From contig NZ_CP060436.1 of assembly GCF_003590145.2 (NCBI RefSeq), positions 124,001 through 188,000 on the forward strand: 64,000 nucleotides of DNA, in the 5' to 3' direction. The DNA is from Pseudooceanicola algae (GTDB lineage Bacteria; Pseudomonadota; Alphaproteobacteria; Rhodobacterales; Rhodobacteraceae). Within the stretch, counting starts at the first letter, position 1. Each line of letters opens with the position of its first letter. The position numbers and the translations under genes were made by a program. Positions 8,976-18,086 of the stretch are shown piece by piece. Under the pieces are notes generated by a model. That model was given only the letters and a program-made list of their open reading frames with translations. It made no database searches and had not been told where the DNA came from.

Positions 8976-10130
8976 TTACGGTTTGCGCGACAGGATCGGC
9001 GCCATGGCCGCGACGCAAAGCGCGACACCCCCCAGCAATCCGAAGGCCAGCCGCAGCGAGGCCCATTCCGAGATCTGCCCGATCAGCGTCGGCCCCAGCA
9101 GCATCGCGCCATAACCCAGGGTCGAGACACCGGCGATGGCCTGTCCAGTCGGCACCTCCGGGTCGGCGGCGGCGCGGCTGAAGGCCAGCGGGATCAGCGC
9201 GGCATAGCCCAGCCCGGTCAGCACGAAGCCCAACAGCGCCGCTGGCCCCGTCGCGACCCCCACCGCCAGCGCCAGCCCGAGGGCGGCGGTCAGCGCGCTG
9301 GCACGGGCCACGATCACGGGGCCGGCGCGGGTGATCAAGCGGTCCACCACCAGACGCATCGCCACCATGGCCAGCGCGAACAGCGCATAGCCCAGAGCGG
9401 CCGGCGCCTCCGCCATGCCGGTGACTTCGTGCAGGAAGACCGCGCTCCAATCGGCCATGGCGCCTTCGCCAAGGCCTGCGGCCAGCGCAAAGATCCCGAC
9501 CGGCACCAGGGCACCACGTGGCACGGCGAAGACCGGCGGGCGGCGACGAGGGCCGGTTTCGGGCGCTGGTGTGCGGCGCACTCCGACCGCGCCGCGCATC
9601 ATCGGCCAGAGTGAAGCGAGGGCCAGGGCCGAGACCAGCGCGAAATGCGCCGCCACCGACAGGCCAAGCGCCGTCGCCCCGAAGCCGAGCGCCGCACCCG
9701 CCCCGGCCCCAAAGCTCCACATCGCATGGATCGAGGACAGGACCGACCGTCCCATCTGCTTTTCCACCTCGGTCGCCCAGGCGTTCATCGTGACATCCAT
9801 CGACCCGTGGCTGGCCCCGAACAGCGCCAGAATGACCGCCAGGCCCCAGGGTCCCGGTGCCAGACCGATCAGCACCAGCGTCGCAAGGTAGGCCAGCGCG
9901 CACCAGGAGGTGACCCGCGCCGCGCCCAGCCGGTCGGACAGCCGTCCGGCCAGCGGAAAGGACAGCAGCGCACCGATGCCCATCACAAGCAGGTATAGGC
10001 CGAAGCGACCATTGCTCAGCTCATGGGTCTGCATCACAGCCGGCACCCGCGCCGCCCAGGATCCGATGAGCATCCCGTTCAGGGCAAATGCCGCAGCCGC
10101 GCTGCGCCAGGGGGTCAGAAAAGATGTCAT
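8976..10130 (-). CDS. MFS transporter (YbjJ-like)
   Basis: A 384-residue major facilitator with about 12 membrane helices. The segment AGRLSDRLGAARVT is the loop 2-3 A motif, and MDVTMNAWATEVEK with MGRSVLSSIHAMWSFGAG resembles the YbjJ-type inner-membrane carriers. MTSFLTPWRSAA is preferred as the start because GGAG lies before it and an upstream in-frame ATG would add a non-hydrophobic 25-residue tail. It converges on priA and is divergent from a second, unrelated MFS gene at 10333. The substrate is unknown. Confidence 0.85.
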   Translation of the reverse strand: MTSFLTPWRSAAAAFALNGMLIGSWAARVPAVMQTHELSNGRFGLYLLVMGIGALLSFPLAGRLSDRLGAARVTSWCALAYLATLVLIGLAPGPWGLAVILALFGASHGSMDVTMNAWATEVEKQMGRSVLSSIHAMWSFGAGAGAALGFGATALGLSVAAHFALVSALALASLWPMMRGAVGVRRTPAPETGPRRRPPVFAVPRGALVPVGIFALAAGLGEGAMADWSAVFLHEVTGMAEAPAALGYALFALAMVAMRLVVDRLITRAGPVIVARASALTAALGLALAVGVATGPAALLGFVLTGLGYAALIPLAFSRAAADPEVPTGQAIAGVSTLGYGAMLLGPTLIGQISEWASLRLAFGLLGGVALCVAAMAPILSRKP

Positions 10131-10332
10131 TGGGGCTCCGTTGCCCGCGAAATCGGGGCTGATCTCTGGTGACGGTTTGTCGCCCCGGGCCGATGCCGGG
10201 CGCAAAAGGGGTGGGTCGATGTCAGGCTAGCGGGTTTTGCCGCCTGCCGAAATCCGAGACCCGGATGTTCATTTTTGTGCGAAGAATTATCTGTGCCTGT
10301 CCTTGTCCTGTCGCTAATGGAAAAGGATGAGA

Positions 10333-11565
10333 ATGTCCCGCCCCCTGTCCGAAGCCCATGCCCAGCCGTTCTGGCGCCGTCCGGTCGCCCTGCTGGTGCT
10401 GATGGCCGTGGCACAGCCGATTTCCTTTGCCACCTGGTCGGCGCTGCTGAACAACTTCGTCATCGGCGCGGTGGGGTTCGACGGCCATGATATCGGCTGG
10501 TTGCATACAGTTCGTGAAATTCCGGGCTTTCTGTCCTTCGGGGTGATCTTCGTGCTGCTTTTCGTGCGCGAACAGGTGCTGGCGGTGGCTTCGCTGTGCC
10601 TGCTGGGGATCTCGACGGCGCTGACGGCCTATTTCCCTTCGCTCGGCGGCATTCTGACGATCACCTTCTTCAGCTCGATCGGCTTTCACTACTACGAGGC
10701 GGTGAACCAGTCGTTGCAGCTGCAATGGCTCAGTCGGGCCGAAGCACCGCGGGTGCTGGGCAAGCTGATGGCGGTGGGATCGGCCGCGACGCTGGTCAGC
10801 TATGGGCTGATCGTGCTGTTCTGGGATGCGCTGGGGCTAAGCTACAATATCGTCTTCATGACCGCCGGGGTGGTCACCACGCTGCTGGCCGTTGCCGCCT
10901 ATTTCATCTACCCGCAATATGAGGCCCCCAATCCGCAGCGCCGCGAGCTGGTCCTGCGGCGGCGCTACTGGCTGTATTACCTGCTGCAATTCATGGCGGG
11001 CGCACGGCGGCAGATCTTTGTCGTCTTCGCGGGCTTCATGCTGGTCGAACGCTTCGGCTTCGACGTGCATCAGGTGACATCGCTGTTCCTGATCACGCTG
11101 GTGGCCAACATGGTGACCGCGCCGATGATCGGCCGCGCCGTGGGCCGGTTCGGGGAACGCCGGGTCCTGGTCTTCGAATACACCGGGCTGGTCATCGTCT
11201 TTGCGCTTTACGGGGGCATCTATGCCTTCGGCTGGGGGCTGCTGCTGGCCTCGGTGCTCTACGTGATCGACAACCTGTTCTTCGCCATGGCCATGGCGCT
11301 GAAGACCTATTTCCAGAAGATTGCCGACCCCGGCGATATCGCCCCCACGGCGGCGGTCGCCTTCACGATCAACCATATCGCGGCGGTCTTCCTGCCGGCG
11401 GCACTCGGCTACCTCTGGCTGGTGTCGCCCGGTGGGGTCTTCTTCCTGGCGACGGGCATGGCGGCGGTGTCGCTGCTGCTGGCGTTGCTGGTGCCGCGCC
11501 ATCCCGAACCTGGGCATGAAACCGTGCTCTCCCCGTTGCTGGCGCGGATCAAACCGGCCGAGTGA
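10333..11565 (+). CDS. MFS transporter, substrate unknown
   Basis: A second MFS-type carrier of 410 residues, about 12 helices, with the loop IGRAVGRFGERRVLVFE midway as its A-like motif. It has low similarity to the YbjJ-like neighbour, so it is not a local duplication. Two in-frame ATGs lie 6 bp apart. The second (MSRPLSEAH) is 6 bp after AAAAGG and is preferred. It reads toward prmA, which starts 130 bp downstream and probably has its own signals. No substrate can be inferred. Confidence 0.82.
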   Translation: MSRPLSEAHAQPFWRRPVALLVLMAVAQPISFATWSALLNNFVIGAVGFDGHDIGWLHTVREIPGFLSFGVIFVLLFVREQVLAVASLCLLGISTALTAYFPSLGGILTITFFSSIGFHYYEAVNQSLQLQWLSRAEAPRVLGKLMAVGSAATLVSYGLIVLFWDALGLSYNIVFMTAGVVTTLLAVAAYFIYPQYEAPNPQRRELVLRRRYWLYYLLQFMAGARRQIFVVFAGFMLVERFGFDVHQVTSLFLITLVANMVTAPMIGRAVGRFGERRVLVFEYTGLVIVFALYGGIYAFGWGLLLASVLYVIDNLFFAMAMALKTYFQKIADPGDIAPTAAVAFTINHIAAVFLPAALGYLWLVSPGGVFFLATGMAAVSLLLALLVPRHPEPGHETVLSPLLARIKPAE

Positions 11566-11695
11566 GGCCCCAGGGGCGCGTTCCGGCGCGCCCGTCCCCG
11601 ATCAACGCCGATCAGGCGCTGCCCATGCTGTCCAGCTTGACGCCCGGCATGCTTGTCTCTACCCCGCACGGGATCCCGTCCCTGCGAGGTAAGCC

Positions 11696-12568
11696 ATGCC
11701 CACCTATACCGCCTATACAACCCTGACGAACAAGGCCGATGCCGAAGCTCTGGGCGAGGCGATGGATCGCCTGATGCCCGAACCCTACGGCATCGGGGTC
11801 TTCGAGATGGAAGATGGCTCCGGTCTGTGGGAGGTCGGCGGCTACTTCCACGAAGCGCCCGATCCCGCTGGTCTGGCGCTGCTGTCGGTGATGAACAATG
11901 CCAAACCCTTCGTGGTATCGGAGCTGCCGGAAACCGATTGGGTCGCCAAGGTGCGCCGCGATCTGGCGCCTGTCGAGGCAGGCCGCTTCTTTGTCTATGG
12001 CTCGCATGATGCCGACAAGATCCCGCATGGCGCGGTACCGTTGCTGATCGAGGCCGCGATGGCCTTCGGGACCGGCCACCATGGCACCACCCTGGGCTGC
12101 CTGAAGGCGCTGGACCGCTTGGACAACGAAGGCTTCCAGACCGAACGCACCGCCGACATCGGCTGCGGCACGGCGGTTCTGGCGATGGGGGCGGCGGCGA
12201 TCTGGCCGGGCAAGCCCGTGGCCAGCGACATCGACCCGGTTGCGGTCGACGTGGCGGTGGCGAACCTGACGGCCAATGGCATGGAGGGATCGGTCACATG
12301 CATCGAGGCCACCGGCTTCGATCACCCGGAGCTTGCCGCCGGCGCGCCCTATGGCCTGATCTTCGCCAATATCCTGATGGCGCCGCTGATCGGGCTGGCG
12401 CCGGATATCGCCGCCCATCTGGAACCGGGCGGCTATACCATCCTGTCCGGCCTGCTGAACGAACAGGCCCCTTCAGTGCTGGAGGCCTACCAGGCCCAGG
12501 GGTTCAAGCTGCATTATTCCGAACAGATCCGGGAATGGACCACGCTGACCCTGCAAAAGGCCGTCTGA
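11696..12568 (+). CDS. prmA: Ribosomal protein L11 methyltransferase
   Basis: A SAM-dependent methyltransferase of 290 residues that methylates ribosomal protein L11 in the cytoplasm. The N-terminal substrate-recognition domain (about 1-100) precedes the family signature AMAFGTGHHGTTLGC (about 120-135). Motif I TADIGCGTAVLAMGAA (about 150) and the catalytic-site NIL motif in FANILMAPLI follow. The length agrees with the family. The ATG is preceded by GCGAGGTAAGCC. It ends at a strong hairpin shared with the convergent DUF1127 gene. Confidence 0.95.
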   Translation: MPTYTAYTTLTNKADAEALGEAMDRLMPEPYGIGVFEMEDGSGLWEVGGYFHEAPDPAGLALLSVMNNAKPFVVSELPETDWVAKVRRDLAPVEAGRFFVYGSHDADKIPHGAVPLLIEAAMAFGTGHHGTTLGCLKALDRLDNEGFQTERTADIGCGTAVLAMGAAAIWPGKPVASDIDPVAVDVAVANLTANGMEGSVTCIEATGFDHPELAAGAPYGLIFANILMAPLIGLAPDIAAHLEPGGYTILSGLLNEQAPSVLEAYQAQGFKLHYSEQIREWTTLTLQKAV

Positions 12569-12611
12569 TCACACAGATCCCGGCGCTTTCCCCGCCCTCC
12601 GGACAAGAAAA

Positions 12612-12638
12612 AACCGCCCCGGCCTGGCCGGAGCGGTT
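12612..12638. terminator. Bidirectional terminator between prmA and the DUF1127 gene
   Basis: Twelve-bp arms AACCGCCCCGGC and GCCGGAGCGGTT (one mismatch) enclose a 3-nt loop. A T-rich tail follows on the plus strand and TTTTTTCTTG on the minus strand, so it can stop both converging transcripts. Confidence 0.85.
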
Positions 12639-12677
12639 CTTTCCGTTCCCCTTGCGACCTTTCGGCCGCAGCAGCCG

Positions 12678-12872
12678 TCAGCGGCCGACGACGGAGTCGA
12701 TATCGCCGCGGACGAGGCCGATGTCGTTCAGTTCGCGGTCGGTCAGGCGGGACAGGGCCTTGCGGGTGGCGCGGGCGTCGTTCCAGTTGATGACGGCGGT
12801 CATCACGCGGTAGACGGCGCTGGCGGCCGACAAGTGCAGGGAAGAATTCGGGTTTGTATGGGTCGCGGTCAT
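12678..12872 (-). CDS. DUF1127 small stress-type protein
   Basis: A 64-residue basic protein. Its C-terminal half, INWNDARATRKALSRLTD followed by RELNDIGLVRGDIDSVV, is the DUF1127 (YjiS-like) domain. Members are small, often abundant and stress-induced; in Rhodobacter sphaeroides the DUF1127 protein CcaF1 binds RNA and affects sRNA maturation and turnover. That is family knowledge, not shown here. A good SD, AAAGGAAA, precedes the ATG. It is the only gene reading out of the 366-bp spacer toward prmA, and that spacer holds unusual GCATG repeats (see 12979-13013). Confidence 0.9.
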   Translation of the reverse strand: MTATHTNPNSSLHLSAASAVYRVMTAVINWNDARATRKALSRLTDRELNDIGLVRGDIDSVVGR

Positions 12873-12978
12873 CAGAGTTTCCTTTCAAGGGGAACCGGGT
12901 CAGGAATGTCGTTCGGCATAGGCCGTATCGGTCTGTTCTGAGCCGCAGGTAGAGTTTTCATTTCGCCCAATCAAGCGC

Positions 12979-13013
12979 CATTTTTTGCATGGCCGCATGC
13001 ATTTTTTGCATGC
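12979..13013. repeat. Phased direct repeats plus inverted repeat of GCATG words
   Basis: CATTTTTTGCATG occurs at 12979-12991 and again exactly 21 bp later at 13000-13012, two helical turns. The second copy forms part of a perfect inverted repeat, GCATGCA-5 nt-TGCATGC (12995-13013). The arrangement looks like an operator for a dimeric or cooperatively binding regulator. It lies 107 bp upstream of the DUF1127 start and about 225 bp upstream of ruvC. The regulator is unknown. Confidence 0.7.
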
Positions 13014-13165
13014 CTGTGGCGATCTTCAGGAAATTGTAACAGATCCGAAGATTTCCCTTCACAGGCAGGTGAATTCGCGTCGCGAATCGCCTGTTTTCGA
13101 CATGGATTTGTCTGTCCGCGACATCTCGTGACGCTTTGGTTCAAATTCCAAATTGCTTGGCGCAT

Positions 13166-13180
13166 GTTCTTGCTTCGTGC
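13166..13180 (+). promoter_or_regulatory. LexA-like box upstream of ruvCAB
   Basis: GTTC-TTGCTTC-GTGC matches the alphaproteobacterial LexA consensus GTTC-N7-GTTC with one mismatch in the second half-site. It ends 58 bp before the ruvC start. Holliday-junction genes belong to many SOS regulons, which fits, but the mismatch lowers certainty. Confidence 0.5.
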
Positions 13181-13238
13181 TATTCCGTAAAAAAGTCCCC
13201 TCAGAACGGGAAAAATCGACGAAAGGGCAGGGCAGAGC

Positions 13239-13736
13239 ATGCGGATTTTGGGCATCGACCCCGGATTGCAGAACCTCGGATGGGGTGTGATTCGTGTCGA
13301 AGGCAGCCGGATCAGCCATATCGGCAATGGCGTCTGTCACGGAACCGGGCCGGATCTGCCGCGCCGCCTGCTGGCGCTGCATGACCAGCTGAGCGAGGTT
13401 GTCGCGCAATATGAACCCGATGCGGCGGCGGTCGAACATGTCTTCGTCAACCGCGACGGGGCCGGCACGCTGAAGCTGGGTCAGGCCCGGGGCGTGGCAC
13501 TTCTGGTGCCGGCGCGCTTCGGGCTGGAGGTCGGTGAATATGCTCCCAACAAGATCAAGAAGACCGTGGTCGGGGTCGGCCATGCGGACAAGGTACAGGT
13601 GCAGCATATGGTGAAACTGCAATTGCCGGGCGTGAAGCTGGCCGGGCCGGACTCGGCGGATGCACTGGCCGTGGCCCTGTGCCATGCGCATTACATGGCC
13701 TCTTCCCTGGCGGAAGCGATCCGGAGGCAGGCATGA
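13239..13736 (+). CDS. ruvC: Holliday junction resolvase RuvC
   Basis: A dimeric RNase H-fold endonuclease that cuts Holliday junctions bound by RuvAB. The 165 residues start with [16 protein letters not shown], which carries the first catalytic Asp (residue 7). The acid in [12 protein letters not shown] (about 67) and the C-terminal acidic pair in [16 protein letters not shown] (about 138-142) complete the active site. The sequence is full length. AAAGGGCAGGGCAG before the ATG serves as SD. The stop overlaps the ruvA start by 4 bp (ATGA), so the two are translationally coupled. Confidence 0.96.
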   Translation: MRILGIDPGLQNLGWGVIRVEGSRISHIGNGVCHGTGPDLPRRLLALHDQLSEVVAQYEPDAAAVEHVFVNRDGAGTLKLGQARGVALLVPARFGLEVGEYAPNKIKKTVVGVGHADKVQVQHMVKLQLPGVKLAGPDSADALAVALCHAHYMASSLAEAIRRQA

Positions 13737-14404
13737 TCGGCAAGATTTCCGGCATTCTCGATTACAAGGCGCTGGATCACGTGCTGATCGACGTGCGCGG
13801 GGTCGGCTATATCGTGCATTGCTCGGACCGGACCCTCGCCGCCCTTGCCGGGCCGGGCCAGCCGGTCGCGCTTTATACCGACATGCTGGTGCGCGAGGAC
13901 CTGCAACAGCTGTTCGGCTTCCCGACGCTGGTGGAAAAGGAATGGCACCGTCTGCTGACCTCGGTTCAGGGGGTGGGGGCCAAGGCGTCGCTTGCCATCC
14001 TCGGGGCACTGGGGCCGGATGGCGTCGGGCGGGCCATCGCGCTTGGCGACTGGAATTCGGTGAAGGCGGCCAAGGGCGTCGGGCCGAAGATCGCACAGCG
14101 CGTGGTGACCGAGTTGAAGGACAAGGCCCCCGGCGTGATGGCCATGGGCGCCGGGCCAACGGCCATCGGCGATGCGGTGGTCGAACCCGAGGCCCCGGTC
14201 GCCCCCGCGCCGCGCAAAGCTGCCCCAGCGCCGGCGGTCCCGGTGGTGAACGCGCAGGGGGATGCCCTGTCGGCGCTGACCAACCTGGGCTATCAGCCGG
14301 GCGAGGCGGCCTCGGCCGTGGCGACGGCGCTTGGGGACACGCCCGATCTCGATACCTCTGGGCTGATCCGCGCCGCCCTGCGCCTGCTTGCGCCCAAGGA
14401 CTAG
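13733..14404 (+). CDS. ruvA: Holliday junction DNA helicase subunit RuvA
   Basis: The tetrameric junction-binding platform of RuvAB, 223 residues. The N-terminal OB domain ([20 protein letters not shown] ...) is followed by two helix-hairpin-helix motifs ([17 protein letters not shown] about 80-95, and [17 protein letters not shown] about 113-129). An Ala/Pro-rich linker (about 145-180) and the C-terminal RuvB-interacting domain ([16 protein letters not shown]) follow. The ATG lies in the 4-bp overlap with the ruvC stop, which rules out the upstream in-frame ATG at 13679. Confidence 0.96.
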   Translation: MIGKISGILDYKALDHVLIDVRGVGYIVHCSDRTLAALAGPGQPVALYTDMLVREDLQQLFGFPTLVEKEWHRLLTSVQGVGAKASLAILGALGPDGVGRAIALGDWNSVKAAKGVGPKIAQRVVTELKDKAPGVMAMGAGPTAIGDAVVEPEAPVAPAPRKAAPAPAVPVVNAQGDALSALTNLGYQPGEAASAVATALGDTPDLDTSGLIRAALRLLAPKD

Positions 14405-14473
14405 GCCCCGCAGATTGACGACAGCGGGGCCCAGCCCCGTTCGCCCCTCCGAAGGCCCCCATGAAAGGCCCCC

Positions 14474-15529
14474 ATGACCGAGCCCGATCCCACCCTGCGT
14501 GCCGACCCGCTGCCCGAAGATGCGGCGGCGGATACGCGTGCCCTGCGGCCCCAGCACCTTGAGAATTTCATCGGGCAGGCCGAGGCGCGGGCCAACCTGT
14601 CGGTCTTCATCCAATCCGCGCGCCAGCGCGGCGAGGCGATGGACCACACGCTGTTCCACGGTCCGCCGGGCCTTGGCAAGACGACCCTGGCGCAGATCAT
14701 GGCCCGCGAATTGGGGGTGAATTTCCGCATGACCTCGGGCCCGGTGCTGGCCAAGGCCGGGGATCTGGCTGCCATCCTGACCAACCTCGAAGCCCGCGAC
14801 GTGTTGTTCATCGACGAGATCCACCGTCTGAACCCCGTGGTCGAAGAGGTCCTGTATCCTGCGCTCGAGGATTTCGAGCTCGACCTCGTGATCGGCGAAG
14901 GCCCCGCCGCCCGCACCGTCCGGATCGAGCTTCAGCCCTTTACCCTTGTCGGGGCGACCACGCGCCTTGGCCTGCTGACCACGCCGCTGCGCGACCGGTT
15001 CGGCATCCCGACGCGGCTGCAATTCTACACGGTGGATGAATTGCACGAGATCGTGACCCGCAATGCCCGGCTGATGGGCGTGCCCGCCGATCCAGATGGC
15101 GCGCGCGAAATCGCCCGGCGCGCCCGGGGCACGCCGCGGATCGCCGGGCGTCTGCTGCGCCGGGTGGTGGATTTCGCCGTGGTCGAGGGAGATGGCCGGA
15201 TTTCGCGCGAACTGGCGGATTCCTCGTTGACCCGCCTTGGCGTTGATCACCTAGGCCTCGACGGCGCCGACCGGCGCTATCTGAACATGATCGGCGAGGG
15301 GTATCAGGGTGGCCCCGTGGGGATCGAGACCATGTCGGCCGCCCTGTCGGAAAGCCGCGATGCGTTGGAAGAGGTGATCGAGCCCTACCTGCTGCAGCAA
15401 ACCCTGATCCAGCGCACCCCGCGCGGGCGGATGCTGACGCAGCGCGCCTGGCAGCACCTTGGCCTGACCCCGCCGCGCGCAGCGGGCCGAGCGGGCGAGG
15501 CCGATGGCCCGGACCTGTTCGGCGGGTAA
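14474..15529 (+). CDS. ruvB: Holliday junction branch-migration ATPase RuvB
   Basis: A hexameric AAA+ motor that drives branch migration with RuvA, 351 residues. It begins with the usual [14 protein letters not shown] segment. Walker [12 protein letters not shown] lies at about 62, Walker [11 protein letters not shown] at about 110, sensor 1 VGATTRLG at about 156 and the arginine finger in TPLRDRFGI at about 170. The C-terminal winged-helix domain ends in [11 protein letters not shown]. It is the third gene of ruvCAB, 70 bp after ruvA. Its start codon lies in a 13-bp tandem duplication (see findings), giving an out-of-frame decoy ATG at 14461. Confidence 0.97.
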   Translation: MTEPDPTLRADPLPEDAAADTRALRPQHLENFIGQAEARANLSVFIQSARQRGEAMDHTLFHGPPGLGKTTLAQIMARELGVNFRMTSGPVLAKAGDLAAILTNLEARDVLFIDEIHRLNPVVEEVLYPALEDFELDLVIGEGPAARTVRIELQPFTLVGATTRLGLLTTPLRDRFGIPTRLQFYTVDELHEIVTRNARLMGVPADPDGAREIARRARGTPRIAGRLLRRVVDFAVVEGDGRISRELADSSLTRLGVDHLGLDGADRRYLNMIGEGYQGGPVGIETMSAALSESRDALEEVIEPYLLQQTLIQRTPRGRMLTQRAWQHLGLTPPRAAGRAGEADGPDLFGG

Positions 15530-15599
15530 GGGCGCGCGCTTTCACCTTGATCTCCGCCCCTCGGCCTGTGAAGCAGGGGCGCCACGAAAGGAGCCCCCA

Positions 15600-16247
15600 A
15601 TGGCCGGATTTGCCCCAGACGCCCCCCGGATCGAAACGCTGTTCACCGACGAGCAGGGTCAGTTCCGCTTTGCCCGCTGGTCGCGGCCCATCGTGCCGGT
15701 GATCTTCGGGGCGGCCGACGAAAGCCTGCCGCCGCTGAAGGGCGCGATCGAGACCGTCGTCATGGCTGCGGGGCACAAGATGTCGGACAATGACGCGGAC
15801 CTGGGCGCCAATCTGATGATCTTCTTCCTGAAGGACTGGCACGAACTGGCCGAGGTGCAGAACATGGATCAGCTGGTGCCGAACCTGCCGGATCTGCTGC
15901 CCCGCCTGCAGCGCGAGGATGCCGATCAATACCGGTTCTTCCGCTTTGATGCGGATAATTCCATCAAGGCGGGCTTTGTCTTTCTGCGGATGCGGGGGGC
16001 GCTGGTAAAGATGTCGGCAGCGGACCTGGGGCTGGAACAGATGCTGAAGGCGATGCTGCTCTGGGCGCCGGACGCCTTTGCCGAAAGCTCTGCCCTGGTG
16101 CGGGATGGGGAAACCGGGCAGGGGCTGCTGCGGCCCGACCTCGCCGCGATCCTGAATGCGGCCTATGATCCGGTGTTGCCCGGCTTCAGCGACGACGCCA
16201 GCCTGGCGCTGCGCCTGGCGGCAAGGGCGCAGCGGTTCTACAACTGA
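15600..16247 (+). CDS. Conserved-looking hypothetical protein
   Basis: I do not recognise this 215-residue protein. It has no signal peptide and no clear transmembrane helix, apart from one moderately hydrophobic stretch, LGANLMIFFLKDWHELAEV (about 60-80). It is rich in Leu, Asp and Ala and ends LAARAQRFYN. The start MAGFAPDAPR is chosen because AAAGGAG lies just before it and the upstream in-frame extension is of poor quality. Third-position GC matches the neighbours, so it appears native. It sits between ruvB and the Tol-Pal operon, reads with both, and could be a late member of the ruv operon. Confidence 0.75.
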   Translation: MAGFAPDAPRIETLFTDEQGQFRFARWSRPIVPVIFGAADESLPPLKGAIETVVMAAGHKMSDNDADLGANLMIFFLKDWHELAEVQNMDQLVPNLPDLLPRLQREDADQYRFFRFDADNSIKAGFVFLRMRGALVKMSAADLGLEQMLKAMLLWAPDAFAESSALVRDGETGQGLLRPDLAAILNAAYDPVLPGFSDDASLALRLAARAQRFYN

Positions 16248-16292
16248 CCGGGCAGGGGGGGGCCGGCTGGCGGGCAGTCCGCAAAGAGCGAT

Positions 16293-16310
16293 GACCCCTC
16301 TTGCGGGGTC
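16293..16310 (+). terminator. Short hairpin before the Tol-Pal operon
   Basis: GACCCC and GGGGTC flank a 6-nt loop 46 bp after the hypothetical gene. There is no T run, so termination is uncertain. Confidence 0.35.
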
Positions 16311-16357
16311 TGTTCCGGAATGGTTCACTGTGCCCGAACCCGGCCAAAGGACACCCG

Positions 16358-16747
16358 ATGACCCATCGTTTCAGCCTGCGAGTCTATTACGAGGACACCG
16401 ATCTTGCCGGTATCGTCTATTACGCGAACTACCTGAAATTCATCGAAAGAGCGCGCAGCGAATGGGTCCGCAGCCTTGGTATCGACCAGGCTGTAATGAA
16501 GTCCCGCGACGGCATCGTCTTTGCCGTCCGCCATATCGAGGCCGATTATCTGTCTCCGGCGAAATTCGACGATGAACTGGTCGTCGAAACCACGCCCGAA
16601 GCGGTGACCGGCGCGCGGATCGTCCTGAAGCAGGAGGTGCTGTGCGGCGGCGACATCCTGTTTTCCTCGCACATCACCCTTGTCGCCCTGTCGGACACCG
16701 GCCATCCGGTCCGTTTGCCGGCAGATATCCGCCTGATGCTGCACTAG
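16358..16747 (+). CDS. ybgC: Tol-Pal system-associated acyl-CoA thioesterase
   Basis: A 129-residue hot-dog fold thioesterase, first gene of the Tol-Pal operon as in most proteobacteria. The family motif RVYYEDTDLAGIVYYANYLK (about 8-27) contains the catalytic Asp (YEDTD), and KFIERARSEWVRSLG follows. The translation ends RLPADIRLMLH. The start MTHRFSLRV follows AAAGGA and fits the usual N-terminus; the earlier in-frame ATG at 16301 adds non-homologous residues. Its role is thought to be hydrolysis of acyl-CoA or acyl-ACP connected with envelope lipids. Confidence 0.94.
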   Translation: MTHRFSLRVYYEDTDLAGIVYYANYLKFIERARSEWVRSLGIDQAVMKSRDGIVFAVRHIEADYLSPAKFDDELVVETTPEAVTGARIVLKQEVLCGGDILFSSHITLVALSDTGHPVRLPADIRLMLH

Positions 16748-16872
16748 CGAGGCGCAAGCGACAGCGCAGAAAGGGCGATCAACGGCAATTCATTGGCCTT
16801 TCGTCGCGGGCTGCTGTAATTTGCCGGGCAATCAGGCTGCAAGAGACAGCCGACACGGCAAAGAGCAGGCAT

Positions 16873-17568
16873 ATGGATCCAACTACCCTCGCAGCGGCGC
16901 AGGAGCTCGACTTCTCGATGCTCGGCCTGGTGGCCCGCGCCACACCGACCGTCAAGATCGTCATGGCCCTGCTGGTCCTGTCGTCTTTCTGGAGCTGGTC
17001 GATCATCATCCAGAAGTTCATCTCCTACCGCCGGGCCCGGCGCGAGGCGACGCATTTCGACCGGGCCTTCTGGTCGGGCGAACCGCTGGACGAGCTTTTC
17101 GACGAAATCGGGCCCGACCCTTCGGGACGCTCGCAGCGGATCTTCGCGGCCGGCATGACCGAATGGCGGCGCTCGCAACGCAATGACGGCCAGATGATCG
17201 CCGGGGCGCAGGCCCGCATCGACCGCAGCATGGATGTCGCCATCGCCAAGGAGGCCGAGGCGCTGCAATCCGGGCTGCCGGTGCTGGCGACAGTTGGCTC
17301 TACCACCCCCTTCGTCGGGCTGTTCGGCACGGTCTGGGGCATCATGCATGCCTTCGTCGGCATCGCCGAAAGCCAGAACACCAACCTGGCCGTCGTCGCC
17401 CCCGGTATCGCCGAGGCGCTTCTGGCCACGGCCCTTGGCCTGTTGGCTGCCATCCCGGCGGTGATCTTCTACAACAAGTTCTCGACCGATTCCGATCGCA
17501 TCGTCGGCGGCTACGAAGCCTTCGCGGACGAATTTTCCACCATCCTCAACCGCCAGCTGGAGAGCTGA
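16873..17568 (+). CDS. tolQ: Tol-Pal proton channel subunit TolQ
   Basis: An inner-membrane protein of 231 residues of the MotA/ExbB/TolQ family. With TolR it uses the proton gradient to energise TolA during outer-membrane constriction at division. One helix lies near the N-terminus (TVKIVMALLVLSSFWSWSII, about 25-45). Two more are in the C-terminal half (LPVLATVGSTTPFVGLFGTV and EALLATALGLLAAIPAVIFY), containing the conserved Thr-rich channel wall. A cytoplasmic loop with RIFAAGMTEWRRSQ separates them. The start is preceded by AGAGCAGG. The tolR ATG lies 2 bp after its stop. Confidence 0.96.
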   Translation: MDPTTLAAAQELDFSMLGLVARATPTVKIVMALLVLSSFWSWSIIIQKFISYRRARREATHFDRAFWSGEPLDELFDEIGPDPSGRSQRIFAAGMTEWRRSQRNDGQMIAGAQARIDRSMDVAIAKEAEALQSGLPVLATVGSTTPFVGLFGTVWGIMHAFVGIAESQNTNLAVVAPGIAEALLATALGLLAAIPAVIFYNKFSTDSDRIVGGYEAFADEFSTILNRQLES

Positions 17569-17570
17569 GC

Positions 17571-18080
<510 letters not shown>

Positions 18081-18086
18081 ATCGCC

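Larger units (their letters stand above)
12873..13238. other. 366-bp AT-richer spacer between the divergent DUF1127 and ruvC genes
   Basis: No ORF with coding character is visible. The spacer is clearly richer in A+T than the flanking genes, contains the phased GCATG repeats and a LexA-like box, and must hold the promoters for both divergent units. I could not assign -35/-10 elements with confidence. An unrecognised small RNA here cannot be excluded. Confidence 0.7.

Noticed and set aside
6698-9028. 776-codon open frame antisense to priA
   Set aside because: The priA frame has all helicase and zinc motifs; the antisense frame is Arg/Gln/His/Gly-rich without domains, as expected when GC-rich codons are read backward.
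10206-10332. The two neighbouring MFS genes as a tandem duplication
   Set aside because: Their translations share only general MFS features and they are divergent, not tandem.
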